DNA of 64,000 bases from Zavarzinella formosa DSM 19928 (GTDB taxonomy: Bacteria > Planctomycetota > Planctomycetia > Gemmatales > Gemmataceae). Position numbers and translations under genes: made by a program. Positions 8,548 through 14,929 of this stretch are shown here, piece after piece (position 1 is the first letter of the stretch; each line of letters starts with the position of its first letter). The stretch is from assembly GCF_000255705.1 (NCBI RefSeq), contig NZ_JH636443.1, positions 256,919 through 320,918 on the forward strand, read 5' to 3'. Below the pieces are notes generated by a model. That model made no database searches, was not told the origin of the DNA, and saw nothing but the letters and a program-made list of their open reading frames with translations.

Positions 8548-9552
8548 ATGGTGACTTTGCCCAGACAGGATGCGTCTTGGGTGACGCCCTCACCCCTCTC
8601 CCGCACGCGGCCGACGGACAAGGAACACGACCGGCGCGAGCCAACACCGGCTCCTACGGTGCTGGCTCGTGTGGAGGGCCACGCCATTTTGACCGACACC
8701 ACGATCCCGCTTTCTCCTGTTGAATCGGAGCGAGAGCGGCGCTTGGGGGAATACCTCGACCATTTCCAATCGGTCTTCCAACGAACCGATCAGTTTGAGC
8801 GATTTGGCCTCTATTTGCGCGGCTTGCTTGAGCCCGGCGACCGCAAAAACGTGGAGGCCATCGCCACGGCCGCCGGCGAGCAGGTTCGCGGCAAGTCGGA
8901 TCTGACGCAAGCGTTGCAGCATTTCATTAGCCAAAGCCCGTGGGAAGCGGCGAAGCTGATGGTCGCCTATCGGAAGATCCTGTCGAAACGCCCGGCCGAC
9001 CCGGAGGCCGTGTGGGTGGTTCACGATGGCGTGTTCCCCAAAAAAGGCCGTCATTCGGTGGGGGTGCAGCGGCAATTCGCCCGCTCGGTGGGTCGCAAGC
9101 TAAACTGCCAGATGGCGGTGGTGGTCGGGCAAGTTGGCCCGAGCGGCTATTACCCGCTGGCCAGCCGACTTTATCTTCCCGCGTACTGGCTGCAAGAACA
9201 CCAGGAGATTGCGGAGAAGATGATTCCCGAGGAATACCGAAAGCCAACCTCCAAATACGAAATCGCCCTGAGCCTGATCGACGAATTGCGGGCCGAACAG
9301 CCCCGCGTGCCGGGAATCATTGCCGAGGAAGGTTATGCCACTCTTCCCGGCTTTATTGACGGATTGAACGACCGGCGACTCGGCCTGCTGGACGGCCGGG
9401 CCGAATTGGTGGCCGAGGCTCACCGATTATTTGACGGCTTGAGGCTGGACTTGGGATTGGATCACTTTGAGGGAAGAACCTGGCAGGGCTGGCATCACCA
9501 TGTGAGCTTAGTGTTTGCCGCCTATGGTTTTCTGGCGTTTGACGGAGTTTAA
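8548..9552 (+). CDS. IS701-type transposase-derived protein, apparently inactive
   Basis: About 334 residues. It resembles IS701-family DDE transposases in order: ERERRLGEYLDHFQSVF, YLRGLLEPGDRKNVEAIA, VFPKKGRHSVGVQRQFAR, NCQMAVVV, SRLYLPAYWL, then GLDHFEGRTWQGWHHHVSL. Family members normally run 400 or more residues. Here about 100-150 residues are missing between IIAEEGYA and LGLDHFEGR. The first catalytic aspartate position (VVDxTGF in the family) reads VVHDGVF, and the second (xGDxxYG or ADAGYG) reads AEEGYA. The frame is nevertheless intact. No terminal inverted repeats were identified. The start is uncertain: the first 60 codons contain repeat-like sequence, including a palindrome at 8637-8669. 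It may be domesticated or a decaying remnant. Confidence 0.7.
   Translation: MVTLPRQDASWVTPSPLSRTRPTDKEHDRREPTPAPTVLARVEGHAILTDTTIPLSPVESERERRLGEYLDHFQSVFQRTDQFERFGLYLRGLLEPGDRKNVEAIATAAGEQVRGKSDLTQALQHFISQSPWEAAKLMVAYRKILSKRPADPEAVWVVHDGVFPKKGRHSVGVQRQFARSVGRKLNCQMAVVVGQVGPSGYYPLASRLYLPAYWLQEHQEIAEKMIPEEYRKPTSKYEIALSLIDELRAEQPRVPGIIAEEGYATLPGFIDGLNDRRLGLLDGRAELVAEAHRLFDGLRLDLGLDHFEGRTWQGWHHHVSLVFAAYGFLAFDGV
8637..8669. repeat. Palindrome inside the 5' end of the transposase-like ORF
   Basis: CGAGCCA-A-CACCG, a seven-base loop, then CGGTG-C-TGGCTCG. Together with the preceding CCCTCACCCCTCTCCC (resembling the arms of the 278-410 element) it suggests the first 40-60 codons are intergenic repeat rather than ancestral protein. 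Confidence 0.6.
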
Positions 9553-9580
9553 GTCACCTTTCGGCTTCCATTAATCATCA

Positions 9581-9608
9581 ATTGTTCATCATCTCCACGA
9601 TGAACAAT
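9581..9608 (+). terminator. Hairpin after the transposase-like gene
   Basis: ATTGTTCATC and GATGAACAAT form a perfect ten-base stem with an eight-base loop, 28 bases past the stop codon. Confidence 0.65.
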
Positions 9609-9700
9609 CTAATCTTGACATAGTCGGCCGAACAATCCAATTAGTCGCTAGACATCCACCTTTTGACTTGTTACTTTTCCTGTGTCGCGGAAACAAAACA

Positions 9701-9734
9701 AGCCCGTGTGATGAACGAATTCACCACACAGGCT
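9701..9734. terminator. Hairpin between convergent genes
   Basis: AGCCCGTGTG pairs with CACACAGGCT (one mismatch) across a 14-base loop, 25 bases beyond the end of the small minus-strand ORF. Confidence 0.5.
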
Positions 9735-9759
9735 CGAAGGAAACGGAATCACGGATCGC

Positions 9760-9975
9760 TCAGTTGATTGAAAACTCAGCTTTGCGGGTCTGGGGTCGCA
9801 CTTTCAGTTGTTCCCGCGTTTGTTCGGCGGCGAGCCGGTAGATCTCTTGAATTCGGGATTGCTGGGCCATGCCGAACATCTGGAACATCGGACACGGGAC
9901 AAACGCACAAGCAACCGGGGCCGCAATGGTCACGGATGAAGAGCGGAAGTATTCCCGGAAGCGATGTTCCAACAT
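9760..9975 (-). CDS. Small hypothetical protein (71 aa)
   Basis: A 71-codon frame with AGGGGCC about six bases before its ATG and a hairpin just beyond its stop. The N-terminus is basic (MLEHRFREYFR), followed by a short hydrophobic, Cys/Pro/Met-rich stretch (TIAAPVACAFVPCPMFQMFG) and a basic C-terminal helix. No family is recognised. It is divergent from the Met/Cys-rich protein, with 233 bp of AT-rich DNA between them. Two Cys and several Met in the centre might hint at a related metal theme, but that is speculation. Confidence 0.45.
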   Translation of the reverse strand: MLEHRFREYFRSSSVTIAAPVACAFVPCPMFQMFGMAQQSRIQEIYRLAAEQTREQLKVRPQTRKAEFSIN

Positions 9976-10208
9976 GTCAGGCCCCTAAAAAAAAGACGAC
10001 TGATTTAGTCAGCTATTCATTTGGCACTAAACTAATGAACTTAGTTTTTTATCTGTCCGAATTCTAACCGGAACTGGCAGAAAAGCAACTAAATCGGTCG
10101 GGCAAGTCGGGTATTTTTGACGTTTTTTTGCATTGAGTACGAGAAGATCCGTCAAGGCGGGTGCTGACGTTGATCTTTGAAGAAACATCACCCATCAGGT
10201 AATCAAAC

Positions 10209-10670
10209 ATGTCAACCGCAATGATGATGGACCGCGCCGCGATGACCATGCCCTCCATGGGAACCGGAATGTCGATGGGCTCGATGCCCTCCATGATGCC
10301 GAACATGGTCATGGTGCCCCGCTGCACGATGAAGATGGAAAAGATCACCGGCGGGATGAAAATCACCTGCATGTGTGAGGACATGGCTTCCTGCACGATG
10401 ATGCAGAACCTCTGCTCCATGATGGCTGGCGGCATGTGTTCCATGATGTGCTCCATGAATGGCATGATGGTGTGTTGCCACAACATGATGATGGGCACGT
10501 GCAAAATGGAAATGACCAACGACGGCTGCTGCATGACCTGCACCAGCGGCGACAAGGCTTGCTGCGACATGATTCAAGGCTGCTGCGACTGCATGATGGC
10601 CTGCATGAAGTCCGGCTGCGTATGCTGCATGATGATGGGCGGCACTCCGGTTTGTTGCTGCATGGCATAA
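10209..10670 (+). CDS. Methionine/cysteine-rich protein, putative metal-binding
   Basis: 153 residues, of which I count 43 Met and 25 Cys. The first 40 residues are Met-rich with Ser/Gly/Pro spacing (MPSMGTGMSMGSMPSMM); from about residue 54 Cys pairs appear (CMC, VCCHNMMM, DGCC, ACCD, GCCDCMM, CVCC, VCCC). There is no obvious signal peptide and almost no aromatic or aliphatic core, so it is unlikely to fold without ligand. Thioether and thiolate clusters of this sort bind soft metals such as Cu(I), so a copper or silver buffer like a metallothionein is the natural guess. I cannot name a family. It is monocistronic: convergent with prmC, with a hairpin at 10701-10728. The His-rich antisense frame is a shadow of the ATG codons. 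Confidence 0.7.
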   Translation: MSTAMMMDRAAMTMPSMGTGMSMGSMPSMMPNMVMVPRCTMKMEKITGGMKITCMCEDMASCTMMQNLCSMMAGGMCSMMCSMNGMMVCCHNMMMGTCKMEMTNDGCCMTCTSGDKACCDMIQGCCDCMMACMKSGCVCCMMMGGTPVCCCMA

Positions 10671-10700
10671 TTGGCCGAATGGCCGGAAAATGACTCATGA

Positions 10701-10728
10701 ATCTGTCGGGCTTTCCAGCCTGACAGAT
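10701..10728. terminator. Bidirectional hairpin between Met/Cys-rich gene and prmC
   Basis: ATCTGTCGGGCT, loop TTCC, AGCCTGACAGAT: twelve-base arms with one mismatch. The AGCCTGACAGA core recurs in the palindromes at 13738-13791 and 33991-34041. Confidence 0.65.
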
Positions 10729-10742
10729 CCGAATTGTCGGTC

Positions 10743-11609
10743 TTACTTCTTGCGATTCGCGGTCACCACTCGCGGGTGGCCGTCGATGTCTTTGAACGAC
10801 TTCACATTCTCCAAGCCTGCTTCAGCGGCGAAGAGCTCCCGCACGGCCGTTTCCTGTTGGTAGCCGATTTCGACAATCAGCAAACCGCCTGATCGAAGAT
10901 GAGCGGTCGCCCCGCTGGCAATCTGGCGGTAGAAGGTCAGGCCGTCCGGGCCGCCGTCGAGGGCTGAGCGGGGTTCGTAGTCCTTGACGGTCTTGTCCAG
11001 CGTTTCCAGTTCCGCGTGCGTGATGTACGGCGGGTTGCTGGCGATCAGATCAAACGTCTCCCCGGCGACCGGCCCGAAGACGGACCCCTCCAAGAACCGG
11101 ACGCGATCCGTCAGTTGGTGGGTGGCCGCGTTCTCTTTGGCCACTTCCAACGCGGCCGGGCTGATGTCGATGGCCGTCACACGGGCGGTGCGGTGTTGTT
11201 TGGCTAGAGCGATGGAAATGCAGCCCGATCCGGCGCCGATATCCAGCACGGCCGGGGCGTTGAGCGGCTTGAGAAACTTCGCCGCCTCCACCACCAGCAG
11301 TTCCGTCTCCGGCCGGGGAATCAAAACGGCCGGGGTGACCTTGAACTCCAACGAGAAGAATTCCTTCCGGCCGACGAGATAGGCGTTCGGCATTCCCTCG
11401 GCCCGCTTCTTGATGATCTCGCGGAAACGAGTCCGCACCGCCTCGGCCGGTTCTTCGTCATGCCGAACGTACAGGTCAATTTTCTTGCAGCCAAGGGCGT
11501 GGGCCAGCAGAATCTGGGCCTCCAACCGGGCCGGTTCGATTTCTTTCTTGCGCAGAAAATCTTCGGTCCACGCCAGCAACCGTTTGACTGTCCAGATTTC
11601 TGCGGCCAT
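10743..11609 (-). CDS. prmC: Release factor glutamine N5-methyltransferase
   Basis: 288 residues, normal length. The N-terminal helical domain (VKRLLAWTEDFL, EARILLAHALGC) precedes a Rossmann methyltransferase domain with the SAM motif VLDIGAGSGCISIALA and the catalytic NPPY tetrapeptide (IASNPPYITHAEL). It methylates the glutamine of the GGQ motif in release factors RF1 and RF2. It follows prfA, its substrate gene, on the same strand, so the two are very probably an operon. They are separated by 126 bp holding a perfect long inverted repeat, which could attenuate prmC expression. Confidence 0.95.
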   Translation of the reverse strand: MAAEIWTVKRLLAWTEDFLRKKEIEPARLEAQILLAHALGCKKIDLYVRHDEEPAEAVRTRFREIIKKRAEGMPNAYLVGRKEFFSLEFKVTPAVLIPRPETELLVVEAAKFLKPLNAPAVLDIGAGSGCISIALAKQHRTARVTAIDISPAALEVAKENAATHQLTDRVRFLEGSVFGPVAGETFDLIASNPPYITHAELETLDKTVKDYEPRSALDGGPDGLTFYRQIASGATAHLRSGGLLIVEIGYQQETAVRELFAAEAGLENVKSFKDIDGHPRVVTANRKK

Positions 11610-11627
11610 TCCGTTGTCCTTTGGTGG

Positions 11628-11736
11628 AGTTTTCAGTTTTCAGTTTTCAGTTTTCAGTGAAGACACGTGCCGGGTGGAAACGGCGTACCTCCGGCATATG
11701 TCTTCACTGAAAACTGAAAACTGAAAACTGAAAACT
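11628..11736. repeat. Inverted repeat of CAGTTTT heptamers between prfA and prmC
   Basis: Arms 11628-11665 and 11699-11736 are about 38 bp and complementary, each made of four tandem 7-bp units (CAGTTTT / AAAACTG) plus TGAAGACA. The right arm's last base lies in the prfA stop codon. Confidence 0.85.
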
Positions 11737-12812
11737 TACGTCAATCCATCCAGCCGTTTCTTCCGATCCACGGCCACCAGCGTTTGAATCACTTCCGTCA
11801 GGTCGCCCATGATGATGGCGTCTAGTTTGTGGAGGGTCAGGCCGATGCGGTGGTCGGTGAGGCGGTTTTGCGGGAAGTTATAGGTGCGGATGCGGTCACT
11901 GCGGTCGCCGGTGCCGATCTGGCTTTTGCGGGCGTCGGCTCGCTCCTTGTGCAACTTCAACCGCTGGTTCTCAAACACACGGGACCGCAACACGCGCATG
12001 GCGCTTTCGCGGTTTTTCCGCTGGCTGCGCTCGTCCTGGCACTTCACTTCGACTTCTTCGGGCGTCCCCCGCTTGTACCACAGGCGCACGGCGCTTTCCG
12101 TCTTGTTCACGTGCTGGCCCCCGGCCCCGCCGGCCCGCATCGTCTCCACCTCGATGTCCTCAGGGTTCAAATCCACCTGCACATCGTCCGGTTCCGGCAA
12201 AATGGCCACGGTGGCGGCCGAGGTGTGAATGCGCCCCTGCGTCTCCGTCTCGGGCACCCGCTGGACGCGGTGGCCGCCGGATTCGTATTGAAGTTGTTGG
12301 TAAACGCCGTCGCCGCGCAGGCCGAAGACGATTTCCTTGAAGCCCCCCGCCTCGCCGGGGCTGACGTCGATTTCCTCGATTTGCCAGCCTTGTGTGCGGG
12401 CGTAGCGGGTATACATCTCGAACAGGTCGCCCGCGAACAAGGCGGCTTCATCCCCGCCGGTGCCGGCCCGGACTTCGACGATCAGCGAGCCGTAATCTTC
12501 GCCGTCGTCAACGAGCAATTTGTCCTCGACTTTGTTCTTCAGCTTTTCCTGAGCCGCGCGAAGGGAGGCGACTTCCTCCCCGGCGTAGGCCCGCATCTCG
12601 GGATCGGTTTCGGCGGCGAGCATTTGCTCGGCTTGGGCGAGGTTCTTGGAGACTTCCTCGTATTCCATGTACGGCTTGACGAGCTTGGCCAGGCTGGCGT
12701 GTTCCTTGGCCACGGTGGCGTAGCGGGCCGCGTTGGTCGCCACTTCCGGCTCGACCATCAAGGCTTCCAACTCCCGATATCGGACTAGTTTTTTGTCAAG
12801 GGACGGCCACAT
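11736..12812 (-). CDS. prfA: Peptide chain release factor 1
   Basis: 358 residues, standard for bacterial RF1. The peptidyl-hydrolysis GGQ motif is at residues 231-233 ([18 protein letters not shown]). The codon-recognition tripeptide is PET in [15 protein letters not shown], consistent with the PxT of RF1 (UAA/UAG) rather than the SPF of RF2. The start at 12812 has GGAAGAG upstream; the longer frame to 12845 lacks a ribosome site. It reads divergently from pyrH and precedes prmC. Confidence 0.96.
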   Translation of the reverse strand: MWPSLDKKLVRYRELEALMVEPEVATNAARYATVAKEHASLAKLVKPYMEYEEVSKNLAQAEQMLAAETDPEMRAYAGEEVASLRAAQEKLKNKVEDKLLVDDGEDYGSLIVEVRAGTGGDEAALFAGDLFEMYTRYARTQGWQIEEIDVSPGEAGGFKEIVFGLRGDGVYQQLQYESGGHRVQRVPETETQGRIHTSAATVAILPEPDDVQVDLNPEDIEVETMRAGGAGGQHVNKTESAVRLWYKRGTPEEVEVKCQDERSQRKNRESAMRVLRSRVFENQRLKLHKERADARKSQIGTGDRSDRIRTYNFPQNRLTDHRIGLTLHKLDAIIMGDLTEVIQTLVAVDRKKRLDGLT

Positions 12813-12907
12813 GATCGCTCTTCCCGCCAGTCGGACTCGAAACAATCATTGTACGGGGAAACTCCCGCCCGGAACCGGCCTTCCCTGCCCGAACCGGGCC
12901 GGAACCG

Positions 12908-12913
12908 TATAAT
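12908..12913 (+). promoter_or_regulatory. Possible -10 box of pyrH
   Basis: A perfect TATAAT lies 43 bases before the pyrH start in the prfA/pyrH divergent region. No convincing -35 hexamer is seen at 16-18 bases. Confidence 0.35.
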
Positions 12914-12956
12914 CTCCCCCGACGCCAACCCGACCCGCGAGGATGCTCCGAAACCC

Positions 12957-13697
12957 ATGAGCGATGCCATCGACCCCCTCAAACCCAAATACAACCGCGT
13001 GCTGCTCAAAATGAGCGGCGAAGCCTTTGGCCACGGGGGGCAAAGCGGCATCAGCATCTCCGAGACGATGGGCATCGCCCACCAGATCAAGCGGGTGGTG
13101 GATCGCGGCGTGCAACTGGCCGTCGTCGTTGGCGGCGGCAACATTCTTCGCGGGGCGCAGTTCTCCGCGAAGGGCGAAGTCATCAAGGAAACCACGGCCC
13201 ACTACATGGGCATGCTGGCCACGATCATGAACGGGCTGGCCTTGCAGGAAGTCCTCGAAAGCCTCGGGATGCAAACCCGGCTGCAAACCGCCCTGCGGGT
13301 GGACAGCGTGAGCGAGTTCTTCATCCGCCGTCGGGCGATCCGGCACTTGGAAAAAGGCCGTGTGGTGATCCTCTCCGGCGGGACCGGCAACCCGCACGTG
13401 ACCACGGACACGGCCGCCGCCCTGCGTGGCATCGAACTGGAAGCGGATATCATCCTGAAGGCGACCCGCGTGGACGGCGTGTACTCGGACGACCCCGAGA
13501 AAAACCCCCACGCCACCCGGTACGACCGGCTGACTTACGACCGGGTTTTCAAGGAAGGTCTTCGGGTGATGGACCTCTCGGCCATCGACCTGTGCGCCGA
13601 CAAGAAACTGCCGATTTTGGTGTTCAACTACAAAAAAGAAGGGAACATCGAAAAAGCCATCGCCGGCCACCCGATTGGAACGCTGGTGACGGCGTAA
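12957..13697 (+). CDS. pyrH: Uridylate kinase (UMP kinase)
   Basis: 246 residues, the amino-acid-kinase fold typical of bacterial UMPK. It has [10 protein letters not shown] at the N-terminus, the phosphate loop [11 protein letters not shown], the nucleotide-binding [18 protein letters not shown] and [13 protein letters not shown]. It phosphorylates UMP to UDP in pyrimidine synthesis. The ATG at 12957 gives the family N-terminus; the frame is open further upstream without support. frr follows on the same strand, the common pyrH-frr arrangement, although rpsB and tsf, usually upstream, are replaced here by divergent prfA. Confidence 0.96.
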   Translation: MSDAIDPLKPKYNRVLLKMSGEAFGHGGQSGISISETMGIAHQIKRVVDRGVQLAVVVGGGNILRGAQFSAKGEVIKETTAHYMGMLATIMNGLALQEVLESLGMQTRLQTALRVDSVSEFFIRRRAIRHLEKGRVVILSGGTGNPHVTTDTAAALRGIELEADIILKATRVDGVYSDDPEKNPHATRYDRLTYDRVFKEGLRVMDLSAIDLCADKKLPILVFNYKKEGNIEKAIAGHPIGTLVTA

Positions 13698-13737
13698 GGC
13701 AGCGACAAGCCTCTGGCGGGTAGATGGTTTTGGAAAA

Positions 13738-13791
13738 GTAGGCCAGGCTTTCTAGCCTGACAGACCCGTCAGGCTAGAAAGCCTGACCTAC
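13738..13791. repeat. Palindrome of the AGGCTTTCTAGCCTGAC family
   Basis: 24-bp arms (GTAGGCCAGGCTTTCTAGCC and complement) with one mismatch around a short centre. An outer pair, AAGCCTCTGG / CCAGAGGCTT, brackets it. A one-armed relative of the CCTCACCCCC family follows (about 13815-13860). Confidence 0.8.
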
Positions 13792-13934
13792 GTTCCAGAG
13801 GCTTCTACTCACTTGCTCCCCCTTCCTTCTTAGGGAAGGGGGCCGGGGGGGGTTAGGTTGCCGGGCGAGAGACTTGCCCGCTAACATCAGGTTCTTTGAA
13901 GCTTTGACATCATTCTTTGAAGCGAGTATTCACC

Positions 13935-14495
13935 ATGACACCAGATCAGGCCATCAAAGACAGTAAAGATCGGATGGAAAAGGCCCTCGACGTTCTTCGC
14001 AACGAGTTGAAGGGGCTGCGCACCGGGCGGGCGTCCCCGGCGTTGCTGGACGCCCTCCGGGTCGAGTATTACGGGCAGTTCACGCCGATCAAGCAACTGG
14101 CCTCCGTGAGCGCGCCGGAAGCCCAGCAACTCATGATCAAGCCGTTCGACGCGGCCGCCCTCAAGGACATTGAAAAGGCCATCCGCGCCAGCGACCTCGG
14201 CCTTGCCCCGGACAACGACGGCAAAGTCATCCGGCTGAAAATCCCGGCCATGTCCGGCGAACAGCGGACCAAGCTGTCCAAGAAGGTGAAGGAACTGGCC
14301 GAGGCTTCCAAGGTCTCCTGCCGAAACGTGCGCCGCGACGGCAACAAGCACATCGAAACGGCCGAGAAGGAAAAGACCGTCCCCGAGGATGATGCCAAGA
14401 AGGCCAAGGAAAAGCTGCAAGCGATTCTCAAGGAATACGAAACCAAGGTGGACGAGGTGGCCAACGCCAAGTCCAAGGAAATCATGGAAGTGTGA
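13935..14495 (+). CDS. frr: Ribosome recycling factor
   Basis: 186 residues, the family norm. It begins with a helix (TPDQAIKDSKDRMEKALDVL), then LRTGRASPALLDALRVEYYG, the conserved RRF segment, and ends with the second and third long helices (RRDGNKHIETAEKEKTVPED). It splits post-termination ribosomes with EF-G. The start at 13935 is chosen over an in-frame TTG at 13917 for length. It follows pyrH after 237 bp of repeats. Confidence 0.96.
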   Translation: MTPDQAIKDSKDRMEKALDVLRNELKGLRTGRASPALLDALRVEYYGQFTPIKQLASVSAPEAQQLMIKPFDAAALKDIEKAIRASDLGLAPDNDGKVIRLKIPAMSGEQRTKLSKKVKELAEASKVSCRNVRRDGNKHIETAEKEKTVPEDDAKKAKEKLQAILKEYETKVDEVANAKSKEIMEV

Positions 14496-14929
14496 GCAAT
14501 TGAAGATTGGAGTGGCCTGGGCGGCGTTGGTTTTCCGGTCTGAAGGACCGGCTAACATAGCCCGGCCCGTGAGGGCCGGGTAATCAAACCATCAAACGAC
14601 CTCGGTCTGAAGGACCGATTATTGGTCAAAGGTCCGTGAGGGCCGCGATGACAAACACCGGCCGATAACCGGTCCTTCAGACCGGAAAACCTTGCGGGGG
14701 TTCGTGTTCCCGGCCCCTACGGACCGGGCTATGTTAGCCGGTCCTTCAGACCGGAAAACCAACACCATCTTGGGCATCGGCCGTTGTGTCAAAAGATCGG
14801 CCCGCCGATTACGAACAAACCAGAAAGAATGCGTCGGCATTGCCACGATGATCCCCGTTTCGGACACACGTTCGACGCGGGCATCCCCGTGGCGATGCCG
14901 TTTTTACGAGATCGCCGGAAAGAAACCTC
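14496..14929. other. 434-bp gap filled by palindromic repeats
   Basis: No gene is seen. Most of it is the composite palindrome at 14529-14761; the remainder up to the ATPase start (with GGAAAG before its ATG) is unremarkable, and any promoter for the ATPase should lie there. Confidence 0.6.
14529..14761. repeat. Composite nested palindrome, GGTCTGAAGGACCGG family
   Basis: The outer left unit (GTTTTCCGGTCTGAAGGACC, then GGCTAACATAGCCCGG and GGGCCGGG) is matched by the inverted unit at the right end (GGGCTATGTTAGCCGGTCC, then TTCAGACCGGAAAACC). Two further inverted GGTCTGAAGGACCGG / CCGGTCCTTCAGACC segments lie inside. Confidence 0.8.

Noticed and set aside
10212..10577. A 121-codon His-rich frame on the minus strand
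   Set aside because: Antisense ATG codons of the Met-rich gene read as CAT (His), so the composition is an artefact of that gene; it has no ribosome site.
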